A DNA stretch of 64,000 nt, from the NCBI GenBank assembly GCA_963719645.1, contig CAVRCT010000005.1:310001-374000 (forward strand), written 5' to 3'. Position 1 is the stretch's first letter. Each line of letters opens with the position of its first letter. Below are positions 26,660 through 34,173 of the stretch, in pieces. This DNA comes from CAVRCT01 sp963719645 (GTDB taxonomy: Bacteria > Pseudomonadota > Gammaproteobacteria > DSM-16500). The translations under genes and the position numbers were made by a program. The notes below the pieces were generated by a model. It did not search any database. It saw only the letters and a program-made list of their open reading frames with translations, and was not told the origin of the DNA.

Positions 26660-26948
26660 ATTTAAACCAATGAAAATTTAAGATAGACAAAAATTTACCA
26701 TGATTATTCGTTTTTTGATAGTAAGCAAATCGAAAAACAATTAACGCAGCATTGAAGCATCAGTCTACTTTTGCATTCGATGCTGAGTTTTTTAGTGATC
26801 TATTTGGAATTTTTTAGAAAGACCAAGCTAGAATAAGTTATTTCAACTCAAAGGGTTGAGGCTTTAAGAGTCAACTCATAAAAGCAGCAATAATGCCTAA
26901 TGTCTCCCAAATAGCCGTCCTTTTCTCATTCAAGGAAGTAAAGAATTA
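26660..26948. other. Intergenic AT-rich stretch
   Basis: I see no reading frame, RNA gene or strong repeat here. It is AT-rich and directly precedes the relic at 26949. It may be eroded coding sequence. Confidence 0.4.
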
Positions 26949-27134
26949 TTGAGAGAATTTTTAATTTCTTACGGTTATCTGCCTGAGGAGATGACAAAAA
27001 AATTAAGTCAGCAACTGACCGCATTAATGCTATTGCATCGATATAGCAATTTAAACGTGCAAATCAGGATACCGAATTGGAAGGATCGAATACAAAGCAT
27101 CAGTGACTTGGAAACCTTAGTTTGGGGATTCTAA
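26949..27134 (+). pseudogene. Possible C-terminal relic of a phosphotransferase-type protein
   Basis: A 61-codon open frame with only a TTG as start. The segment QLTALMLLHRYSNLNVQIRI followed by PNWKDRIQSISDLETLVWGF resembles, from memory, the C-terminal end of aminoglycoside-phosphotransferase-like proteins. No catalytic part is present upstream. It lies in a region of gene debris just before a hairpin element. Low certainty. Confidence 0.35.
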
Positions 27135-27174
27135 GAACGTAAACCTATGTTACTTCTTTCAATGCATCAAGCCG

Positions 27175-27231
27175 ATATTTCATTTGCACAAAGCCACCTT
27201 CGAAAGTTTGAGTGTCTACCAAAAAATAAAA
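27175..27231 (-). pseudogene. C-terminal relic ending ...VDTQTFEGGFVQMKYRLDAL, also at 28.57 kb
   Basis: Read on the minus strand, the 60 bases beside the hairpin element encode VDTQTFEGGFVQMKYRL... and stop at about 27145. Almost the same 50-60 bases (VDTQTFEGRFVQMK-stop) flank the next hairpin copy at 28575-28629. The parent gene is not recognised. The shared flank shows that the element plus adjoining DNA was duplicated, or that two copies of one gene were hit at the same site. Confidence 0.5.
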
Positions 27232-27353
27232 AATGTTTTTAAACTGAGCCGCGACCGTCAGGGAGTGTCACGCATGATGAATTGATCGATGCGAGAAAAT
27301 AGGATCGCCGGTGATCGCTCCCTGATGGTCGCGGCTCAGTTTAAAAGCATTCC
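27232..27353. mobile_element. Hairpin MITE family 3, copy A
   Basis: About 122 bp with ends (t)ttttaaactgagccgcgac cgtcagggag and the exact complement ctccctgatggtcgcggctc agtttaaaagcattcc. Between them is a smaller, mostly conserved loop region (gcgagaaaataggatcgccg). No coding sequence. Four other copies are in the window. Confidence 0.85.
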
Positions 27354-27480
27354 TTTTCATCTCTTGAGCTCATTGCAGATTTTTTTAGAGTAGATCTAAA
27401 TGATCTTTTATATGAAGATATTTCTAGTAACGAAGTTAAAAATAAAAAGAGGTTTATGAGTTTATAGCTTGCTTCTCATT

Positions 27481-28380
27481 CTAGACAAAGTTGGGATTAT
27501 CCAGCTCGTTATTTTCAACATGGCTATTTAACACTGCTTGAAGTTCCGATTTTTTTTGGTCTGAATGAGTCGTTAAGGGTAACGTTGCAAGACCCAGGGT
27601 AGAATAGATAGATTTTGTTAACGAATGGTTATGAAGGTGAGTGATATGACCTTTCACTGTCAGTGTATCACCCCGTTGAATAGGGCCGGTTAGAGCCTTT
27701 TCATGATCTGAGTTGTTTATATTATTTAATGTATTACTCATAAGCATTGATACAATTTTCTTAGATGTGATCGCGTCAACACCTGCAGCTTTATAGCATT
27801 CAAAGGCTTGATGATGTAGCGTTACTAGGTAATTGCTCGCAATGACCGCAGCTGCGTGGTAAAGCACTTTCTTCTTTTTATCCAATTCAAATACTATCCC
27901 GCCAATTGATGTAAACAGGTTAGCTAAAAGAGACTTAATATTTTCATCCCCTTCTAAACCGCAATATGTGCCAGCAAAATCTTTAATGCTTTGTTCTGGA
28001 TTGGCAAAGCTTTTAATGGGGTGGATGCTCGCAATAAAACATCCAGCTGATTTTGCCTTCGACAGCACATCAGAAGAGAGAAAGCCGCTACAATGGACAA
28101 CGATAGCACCACTTTTAAAGATGCCTTCAGTTACGAGTTGGTTGCAGATCCTTTCAATAGAATCATCACCCACGGTTATAAAATAGATATCTGCTGGAGG
28201 TAGTTGTTGAATTGTTTCACATGGCAAGCCTTGTCCAATAAAACGAGTTGCATCGGTAGTACTTTTTAACGATGAATTTAAAACACCTGCAATTGTTACA
28301 AGGTTATTTAATGTTAAAAGTTTCGCAATAGTTTTTCCGAGTTTACCGCAACCTATGAAATTGATTCTAGTGACTGACAT
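27481..28380 (-). CDS. DUF2520 Rossmann-type dehydrogenase (PanG-like)
   Basis: A 299-residue protein. The N-terminal NAD(P)-binding fold starts INFIGCGKLGKTIAKLL (GxGxxG type), followed by YFITVGDDSIERI and HCSGFLSSDVL. The C-terminal half is the helical DUF2520 domain (KKVLYHAAAVIASNYLVTLH). DUF2520 proteins include PanG, an alternative ketopantoate reductase of pantothenate synthesis in Francisella and others. That function is plausible but not certain. The gene is intact within a region of relics and hairpin elements. Confidence 0.78.
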   Translation of the reverse strand: MSVTRINFIGCGKLGKTIAKLLTLNNLVTIAGVLNSSLKSTTDATRFIGQGLPCETIQQLPPADIYFITVGDDSIERICNQLVTEGIFKSGAIVVHCSGFLSSDVLSKAKSAGCFIASIHPIKSFANPEQSIKDFAGTYCGLEGDENIKSLLANLFTSIGGIVFELDKKKKVLYHAAAVIASNYLVTLHHQAFECYKAAGVDAITSKKIVSMLMSNTLNNINNSDHEKALTGPIQRGDTLTVKGHITHLHNHSLTKSIYSTLGLATLPLTTHSDQKKSELQAVLNSHVENNELDNPNFV

Positions 28381-28477
28381 ATTGATTTTTCATCCAGTTT
28401 TGAAGTAGTGAATTAAATTATAACACGAACGAAACTTGATCTTCTTTTGCGAAAAAATTTTATTAATTTCATCAACT

Positions 28478-28555
28478 TTATAGTAGCTTTGCCAATTTAT
28501 AGCTAAGTGTTGTTTTCCCTAATCCAGTATTGCCGGTAATCATAATCCTATTCAT
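28478..28555 (-). pseudogene. N-terminal relic of a P-loop NTPase
   Basis: From ATG 28555 the frame reads MNRIMITGNTGLGKTTLSYK and ends after 25 codons. GNTGLGKTT is a Walker A motif (GxxxxGKT), as in small nucleoside-kinase/FlaR-like P-loop proteins. A ggag ribosome site lies just upstream and the stop of the neighbouring VDTQTFEG relic precedes it, so the two were once adjacent genes. The rest of the gene is missing. Confidence 0.6.
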
Positions 28556-28629
28556 AAAATTTACTTCTCCAGTTATTTCATTTGCACAAATCTACCTTCG
28601 AAAGTTTGAGTGTCTACTAAAAAATAAAA

Positions 28630-28751
28630 AATGTTTTTAAACTGAGCCGCGACCGTCAGGGAGTGTCACGGACGATGAATTGATCGATGCGAGAAAATAG
28701 GATCGCCGGTGATCGCTCCCTGACGGTCGCGGCTCAGTTTAAAAGCATTCC
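28630..28751. mobile_element. Hairpin MITE family 3, copy B (truncates BRO gene)
   Basis: Same structure as the copy at 27232, with a one-base difference in the arm. Its right end runs into the BRO-family gene and provides that gene's last codons and stop. Confidence 0.85.
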
Positions 28752-29297
28752 TTGCTCGTTATGGATGATATTAGTGAGGATGGCAAATTCATCCGGTTGT
28801 TCGACGCCATTTTCTTTCCAGTAATCAGTGAGTTTGTTGCGGGTTTCTTGTCCCATCATTCGTTGTTGAATCCACTTTTCACTGTAGCCGTGTTTTTGCC
28901 ATGTTTCTCTGGCTCGTTCGAGGGATTTGGCGGGGTCGGCCATTTCTTGCATACGTTCGTAACCAACTTTGGCCAGCCAAAGCTTGATGGGCTCGGTTTT
29001 TGGGCTGGGTATTGATTGAATAAGGCGCAGCAAGGTTTCGGCTGTAGCAACGTCAGTAAGGTATTTTTTACCATCACTGGCTTCTAATTTCAGTCGGTTA
29101 CAATTTGTAACCGACTGGCTGCCTTCTTTTTTTAGTCTATTTTTCAATACCTTCCAATAATTTCTAGCAGCCTGATAATCAGATTGTTGAATTAAAATAC
29201 GAACAACATCAATGACCGAGAAAAACCAAGTTTCAGTTTTTTCGTCGTATAACCTTAGGATTTGATATTCTTCAAATATCGCTAAATCGTTTTTCAT
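28734..29297 (-). pseudogene. BRO-N family protein, C-terminus cut by hairpin element
   Basis: 187 residues with an N-terminal BRO-N domain (WFFSVIDVVRILIQQSDYQ, about 25-110, as in phage antirepressors). The conserved stretch KYLTDVATAETLLRLIQSIP and WLAKVGYERMQEMADPAKSLERA follow. The frame then leaves family sequence after TNIIHNEQ and ends GMLLN-stop inside the hairpin element, so the usual further ~80-100 residues are missing. It may still be expressed. Origin is probably phage- or plasmid-like accessory DNA. Confidence 0.75.
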
Positions 29298-29665
29298 AAA
29301 ACTCCATCATTGTTTGTAATGTTAGTCACAAGTCTCTGCAGTTTCCTTCAGCTTTTATTCATACTCTAGCGGCGAGAAAATAAAAGAAATTTTCTCTGTC
29401 GCAATCATTTTGTTATCCTATTTGTCGAGATAGATAATGAATTAAGGCTAATGGGGTTGATTACAACGCTACCTCGAAGGCTGAGCAAGTGATTATTGAT
29501 GCCGAGGCAAATTGAGTATAAGTGGCAGGCTGAGATTTATCAATGGCTGTTTCGTCAAAACGAATTTAAGGTTTCGGATACCGCAGGTAGATACTAATAT
29601 TGTTTCAATGATGGATGATTTAGCATAATACGTATCTTTCCCAAATCGATTTAAAGAGTTTAAAA
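29298..29665. other. Intergenic stretch with no clear feature
   Basis: The stretch holds short open segments on the plus strand (e.g. around 29500-29600, with IEYKWQAEIYQWLFRQNEFK in one frame) that look like coding debris. I find no intact gene, RNA gene or hairpin. Confidence 0.4.
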
Positions 29666-30673
29666 ATGATCGGACTATCTAAAAGTGAGATTCATCGTTT
29701 ACTTGAGCAGTATAATGTTCCTGGTCTGTCAGTTGCTTTAATTGAAAGTGGAAAAATTGTTTGGCTAGATGGATTTGGTATAAAAAATTTAGTTACCCGA
29801 GATATTGTTACTGTTAACACGATATTCGAAGGTGCTTCACTCGCCAAGACATTATTTGCCTATGCTGTTTTAAAATTTTTTAAAAAAGAAAATCTTAGTA
29901 TTGATGAACCATTAGTAAATTATTATCCTCATCCATATTCCGAATGGAAATTTTCTTCGGATAATCCTTCTTTAAAATTAATAACACTACGCCACATTCT
30001 ATCTCATACCAGCGGATTCAGTAACTGGGATAACGTTGAAGGACCTCATGCAGGAAAATTGAAATTTATTCCAGGAGAAAGATTTTCCTATTCAGGTGAG
30101 GGTTTTATATATTTGCAACGCGTACTTGAATATTTATCAGGCGATGCACTTTCATACTATATGCAAAAAAATATTTTTATCCCTTTTAATATGCCAAATT
30201 CCAGTTATATCTGGTTAAACACGTTTTCCAAAAATATTTCAGATGGCCATGGCAGCCGAAATATTGGTTTGGATACACATTGGTCTGAAGGGTTTTCAGC
30301 CTATAGTTTATATAGCACACCTAGAGATCTAGCTAATTTTTTAATTGAAATAATGTCCGCTGATGAGGGTGACGAATTTAGATTAAATCAAAGTGAAGTT
30401 AGAGATATGTTATCTCCTCAAGTAAAAATAACGTCTTTTTGTTCATGGGGACTTGGCTGGGGAATAGAACATGCTTCTCAGGGTGATTATTTTTGGCAAT
30501 GGGGAGATGCTGGTAACTATCAATGCTATCTATTAGGATCTATAAAACAGCATTGGGGTTTTATTGTAATGACAAACAGTGAGAATGGCTTAGAGATTTG
30601 TGAACGCTTGATACATGAAGTATCAGGAAAGGAACATCCGTGCGCTTCAGTAGCATTTTTAAAGGTTCTTTAG
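29666..30673 (+). CDS. Serine hydrolase, class-C beta-lactamase-like family
   Basis: A 335-residue protein of the beta-lactamase/penicillin-binding-protein-like family (PF00144 type). S-x-x-K is visible as GASLAKT (about residue 56-60), Y-x-N/G region as FSYSGEG (about 147-153), and the HTSG block LRHILSHTSGFSNW before it. There is no signal peptide, so it is probably not a periplasmic lactamase. Possible roles are esterase or peptidase activity. AT-rich like its neighbours. It is followed by the relic at 30693. Confidence 0.8.
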   Translation: MIGLSKSEIHRLLEQYNVPGLSVALIESGKIVWLDGFGIKNLVTRDIVTVNTIFEGASLAKTLFAYAVLKFFKKENLSIDEPLVNYYPHPYSEWKFSSDNPSLKLITLRHILSHTSGFSNWDNVEGPHAGKLKFIPGERFSYSGEGFIYLQRVLEYLSGDALSYYMQKNIFIPFNMPNSSYIWLNTFSKNISDGHGSRNIGLDTHWSEGFSAYSLYSTPRDLANFLIEIMSADEGDEFRLNQSEVRDMLSPQVKITSFCSWGLGWGIEHASQGDYFWQWGDAGNYQCYLLGSIKQHWGFIVMTNSENGLEICERLIHEVSGKEHPCASVAFLKVL

Positions 30674-30692
30674 AATATTAAATGCCACCTAA

Positions 30693-30985
30693 ATTGCGCG
30701 CATGGCCAATGCCGGCATTTGCGCCTCCGATGTGGGATCAATTGTTATGCTGAAAATAAATCGGTTGGGCACTGTCAAATTTGGCCGTCATCAAGGCGCT
30801 GGAAAGGCCAACAATTATAATCAATGTGCATGGCAAATTTTAGGAGAAGGCCAATTTTTTGCATGCATGCAATCAAGCAAAATCCTATTTGGGTAAAAAA
30901 AATGAATTAACAAAAGTTCCAGAATATTATGTAGAAATGTTTTGCGATCCTGATGTTATTCACAATGCAATTGCTGCCATCTAAA
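30693..30985 (+). pseudogene. Relic duplicate of the FAD-oxidoreductase/aldo-keto reductase junction
   Basis: 30694-30752 encodes LRAWPMPAFAPPMWDQLLC-stop, nearly identical to the last 19 residues of the FAD oxidoreductase at 21.9 kb. It is followed at once by MLKINRLGTVKFGRHQG. That is the aldo/keto reductase N-terminus with residues NTDLWVSALGLG deleted between two LG-repeats. After about 30800 the sequence changes to another unknown fragment (C-terminal piece ending EMFCDPDVIHNAIAAI at about 30984). A decayed gene-pair copy 9 kb from the intact pair. Confidence 0.8.
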
Positions 30986-31121
30986 CTGGTAGCAATAAAT
31001 ATTGAGCATCTGGCTAACATGATATTTTTTCCTTAGCGAATGATGCTAAACATATTCTATTTATTCTTAGCTTTTTTTCTCATGATGCGCACCTTAGCTA
31101 TAACATTTAAATAAATAAAAA

Positions 31122-31243
31122 AATGCTTTTAAACTGAGCCGCGACCGTCAGGGAGTGTCACGCATGATGAGTTGATTGATGCGAGAAAATAGGATCGCCG
31201 GTGATCGCTCCCTGACGGTCGCGGCTCAGTTTAAAAGCATTCC
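31122..31243. mobile_element. Hairpin MITE family 3, copy C
   Basis: Same arms as copies A and B (aaatgcttttaaactgagcc gcgaccgtca and complement). It lies upstream of the unknown three-gene operon. Confidence 0.85.
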
Positions 31244-31397
31244 TTCCTTAATGGGCTAAACTAAACCTTCTTTGCGAGTATTCTTACTTATTTTTGTGTA
31301 AAATTTAAGGGTATTTTACGCAAAAACACGCCTATAATATCGCATTAAATATGGAAATATGAGTAAAATGATGTATACTAAATAGAGGGGTATTAAC

Positions 31398-31457
31398 ATG
31401 ATTATAAGCAACTTATTGATTTTAAATGGCAAACTAAAGGGGGTGTGTTGTGGTTAA
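31398..31457 (+). CDS. Possible 19-codon leader ORF before the unknown operon
   Basis: Starting from ATG 31398, with the ribosome site agagggg seven bases upstream, is a short frame MIISNLLILNGKLKGVCCG. It overlaps the GTG start of the next gene by eight bases in another frame. Such an overlap could couple translation. Nothing else supports it being a gene. A TATAAT at about 31332 could be its -10 box. Confidence 0.3.
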   Translation: MIISNLLILNGKLKGVCCG

Positions 31458-31914
31458 CTCACTTACTACAATAAATATAAATGAAAAATACAAATTATCG
31501 CCGTCATTTATTGTCGATAGCTGGAGCCAATTTGCGAGAAACTATAGCTCTGCTAGTTCCTTGATAGGCAAGCTTCCTCTTGGTAAATATATAGAAATTC
31601 GTGACAAGAAGTTTCTCGGAGATAGTTTTATTATTTTTCGTAGAACGGACTTTGATAATTTAAATATGCTTTCTAGTATGGCATCAAAAGTTACCCGTTG
31701 TTTGTTTCAAATTGAGAGAATCACGACCACCTTCTCGCGTAATGAACAGCCAGAAAATGTAATACAGATGATTCGTGAAGAGGCAAAATTAGGGATTGAG
31801 TTTACTGTTATATCTTCTAGTAACACGAGTAGTGAATATTTCAATTCTTACTTTGTAGAAAATGATAAAGACATAAAGATGCCACAAAGTAGAAAAGAAA
31901 TTGAAGGCAAATAA
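31450..31914 (+). CDS. Unknown protein A of three-gene operon
   Basis: 154 residues starting at GTG 31450 with a strong ribosome site (aaaggggg). No family recognised. It has no signal peptide or membrane helix. Features: an N-terminal SPSFIVDSWSQFARNYSSAS, a beta-like LGKYIEIRDKKFLGDSFIIF, a central helix rich in polar residues (MLSSMASKVTRCLFQIERIT), and a Ser/Glu-rich tail. Its stop overlaps the next gene's ATG (TAATG), suggesting coupled synthesis of the three products in fixed ratio. AT-rich. Bounded upstream by a hairpin element and downstream by an IS66-type insertion. Confidence 0.65.
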   Translation: MVNSLTTININEKYKLSPSFIVDSWSQFARNYSSASSLIGKLPLGKYIEIRDKKFLGDSFIIFRRTDFDNLNMLSSMASKVTRCLFQIERITTTFSRNEQPENVIQMIREEAKLGIEFTVISSSNTSSEYFNSYFVENDKDIKMPQSRKEIEGK

Positions 31915-32591
31915 TGAGAAAAAAGAAAAAAATTGTCAAAGTTAATGAGCTTCAGTCAATCTTAGAGAATTATCACAATACTAATTGCTGGAGTGAAACA
32001 AAAACGTGGTTCAATCAATTTGGCAATAATGTTAGCGAAAGAACTAAGTTTTTAAAAGCGAACATGTATACGCCAAAGCCAATAACTCCTGCAGATAGCA
32101 ATGGAAGGATTAACGATTTTTCTGTATTACAAGGAGATATAATTAAAACCAAAGCAGCCATCACAAGTTCTCCTTTATTTAATTATGCTCCTTTGGAATA
32201 TTCTCATTGCTTGATAGTTCCATCTAGCTGTTCTGTTCAGCCGAATCGATACAAGCAGGTTTTGCTTGCGAGGCTTTCTCCAATAGAGAATATAGAGCAG
32301 GAGATGAAAACGATTTTTATTCAGAGTGTTAAGTTTGAATCGGTTAAAACCTTTTATTTGCCGCCTATTGATGGCGAAGAGCTAGGGGAGTTTGGGTTTG
32401 TCGCTATTTTTGAGGAGATTTCGCATATTGAAAATGGCTTACTGCAGTCAGCTCAGAGAATAGCCTCACTTTCCATGATTGGTTGGCGCTTATTAAATGC
32501 TTTTCTTGTTAACCATTTTACTCGTCCATCATCTGATGATGTCACACTTAGAAAATCTAAGCATGATGCAGAATGGAGTTTTTATGAGTAA
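31914..32591 (+). CDS. Unknown protein B of three-gene operon
   Basis: 225 residues, Lys-rich start (MRKKKKIVKVNELQ). No family assigned with confidence. A segment SVLQGDIIKTK ... HCLIVPSSCSVQPNRYKQVL (about residues 75-120) resembles, from memory, a loosely conserved pattern 'QGDI ... hhSxxCD' in unassigned proteins of accessory loci. The expected Asp after Cys is absent here. Soluble. It overlaps protein A by one base and protein C by eight bases. Confidence 0.65.
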   Translation: MRKKKKIVKVNELQSILENYHNTNCWSETKTWFNQFGNNVSERTKFLKANMYTPKPITPADSNGRINDFSVLQGDIIKTKAAITSSPLFNYAPLEYSHCLIVPSSCSVQPNRYKQVLLARLSPIENIEQEMKTIFIQSVKFESVKTFYLPPIDGEELGEFGFVAIFEEISHIENGLLQSAQRIASLSMIGWRLLNAFLVNHFTRPSSDDVTLRKSKHDAEWSFYE

Positions 32592-33348
32592 AACAGAATT
32601 TCAATTTGATAAATGTTATTTTGATTCTCTTAAAATCGTAATGAATCATAGTACACAAGAGGATTTGCTTTTTACCTTTGGAAAAGGGTTGAAAAAAATC
32701 GCATCTGATCTTGGTGGGGATATTAGAATAAATCAAGGTGACGATTTTATGCCTCCCGAAATTCCTAGAGTGATAATTCAAGCAAAAGATATATATATAA
32801 ACTTTGGGCTGAATCGGCTGGAGGTAGGAATCAAGAGCTCTAGAAAGCATGTAAGAAATGATGAATTATTATCAAAATATAAACATCGATTAAAAGAAAT
32901 TGAGTTATTGATACTTTCCTATTTGCAGGAAACGGGTGCCAAAGAAGATTTTATTGGGATGGTCGCGCCGGTTCGTTTTCCTCAAGATATACATATATCA
33001 AAAGAGTCATTAATTAAAACTCTACATGAAATGTATACTGGTAGAGATGATCCTGCATTGGTTGCATTTTCATTTAAAGTTGGGTGGGTTGTTGATGGTT
33101 TTTATGAAAATTACGAAGTAAGCGATTATGAAATTAAAAATGTAAAAGTTGCTCCTTCGCCGATTTCATCGTCTTTAATTAATATTGATGAGCATCCTAC
33201 AGTTGAAAAGGGATTATTAATTGTTGTAGATGTAAATAATAAATCTCAATCAAATTATACTTTCACAACTGACTTTATAAATGTGAGTGCTCATTTCTTT
33301 AATGCAGCGAAGACTAGTAAAAAGATATTTGGAGCAGAGTATTTTTAA
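32584..33348 (+). CDS. Unknown protein C of three-gene operon
   Basis: 254 residues from ATG 32584 (MSKTEFQFDKCYFDSLKIVM); the longer frame to 32497 lies inside protein B. Two apparent alpha/beta halves: an N-terminal one up to about residue 140 with IYINFGLNRLEVGIKSSRKH and a helix LLSKYKHRLKEIELLILSYL, and a C-terminal one with ALVAFSFKVGWVVDGFYENY and LLIVVDVNNKSQ. The layout recalls sporadically distributed proteins of the TIGR04255 type but I cannot confirm membership. The gene ends 36 bases before the left end of the IS66-type element. Confidence 0.65.
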   Translation: MSKTEFQFDKCYFDSLKIVMNHSTQEDLLFTFGKGLKKIASDLGGDIRINQGDDFMPPEIPRVIIQAKDIYINFGLNRLEVGIKSSRKHVRNDELLSKYKHRLKEIELLILSYLQETGAKEDFIGMVAPVRFPQDIHISKESLIKTLHEMYTGRDDPALVAFSFKVGWVVDGFYENYEVSDYEIKNVKVAPSPISSSLINIDEHPTVEKGLLIVVDVNNKSQSNYTFTTDFINVSAHFFNAAKTSKKIFGAEYF

Positions 33349-33457
33349 TTTCTCTATAAATTGTTGGAGGTCATTTTATTGTCGTAACCGTTCAGCTAAC
33401 CCCATCTTCATAACACAATAAAAATCTAGCATGATGTTGCTTTTTAAGGAGCAGCAT

Positions 33458-33787
33458 ATGAATTCCAGCAATCAACCAAAGTCACGCGCAGAATGGTATG
33501 AACAAATCAGGGATTACGAATCTAGTGGTCTTTCTCAAACGGAATTTTGTAAACAGCGCAATTTGATTCAATGCCGTTTCGGATATTACCGTAAGCAATA
33601 TAAACAACAAACTGATGATTCATTTGTCACTACTAAGGAATTTTCCCCCGTTGTTCTTAATCAACCGTCAACCTTACAAATAAATAATATAAAAATTGAA
33701 TTACCCAATGGATTTCGTTGTTATGTGCCTAATGAAGTATCACCAGAGCATTTAAAAAAATTACTAGGAATTATGCTATCATGTTAA
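33458..33787 (+). CDS. tnpA: IS66 OrfA (TnpA) accessory protein
   Basis: 109 residues from ATG 33458 (MNSSNQPKSRAEWYEQIRDY), chosen because an aaggagca ribosome site precedes it; ATG 33431 upstream has none. The N-terminal helix-turn-helix-like region WYEQIRDYESSGLSQTEFCK matches IS66 OrfA. The C-terminal part IELPNGFRCYVPNEVSPEHL is typical. Stop overlaps the start of tnpB by seven bases. Function in transposition is required but mechanistically unclear. Confidence 0.85.
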   Translation: MNSSNQPKSRAEWYEQIRDYESSGLSQTEFCKQRNLIQCRFGYYRKQYKQQTDDSFVTTKEFSPVVLNQPSTLQINNIKIELPNGFRCYVPNEVSPEHLKKLLGIMLSC

Positions 33788-34131
33788 CTCTTGATGAGAT
33801 GGATATTCTGTTTTATAGCCAACCAATTGATATGCGTAAATCAGTTAATACACTATGCGTGCTTATCACTGAAACGTTAAAGCGAAATCCGATGGATGGA
33901 TCTCTCTTCTTATTTCGAAACCGTTCCGGAAATAAACTTAAGGCAATATATTACGAAACAAATTGCTTTACTATATGGTATCGTCGCCTTGAGAAAGGCA
34001 GATATGTGTTTCAGCGTAATTTGCAGGGTCAGATTGAAATGAGCAAAGAGCACTTTCGCTGGCTTTTGGCCAGCGACAAATACTCACGAAGCGACGCTGG
34101 CTTTACGGGAGAAATTAGTTGTTTCTTTTAA
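33781..34131 (+). CDS. tnpB: IS66 OrfB (TnpB) accessory protein
   Basis: A 116-residue protein of the IS66 Orf2 family. Signature blocks: YSQPIDMRKSVNTLCVLI, PMDGSLFLFRNRSGNKLKAI, and FTIWYRRLEKGRYVF. Length is standard. It overlaps orfA, and the transposase follows after 42 bases. Confidence 0.92.
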   Translation: MLTLDEMDILFYSQPIDMRKSVNTLCVLITETLKRNPMDGSLFLFRNRSGNKLKAIYYETNCFTIWYRRLEKGRYVFQRNLQGQIEMSKEHFRWLLASDKYSRSDAGFTGEISCFF

Positions 34132-34173
34132 ATAAAACTCGTATTTCATGCGCCAATTTATTAAAATTGACGC

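Noticed and set aside
30702..30896. 64-codon open frame as a gene
   Set aside because: It is an out-of-frame reading across the relic of the oxidoreductase/reductase junction and a second fragment.
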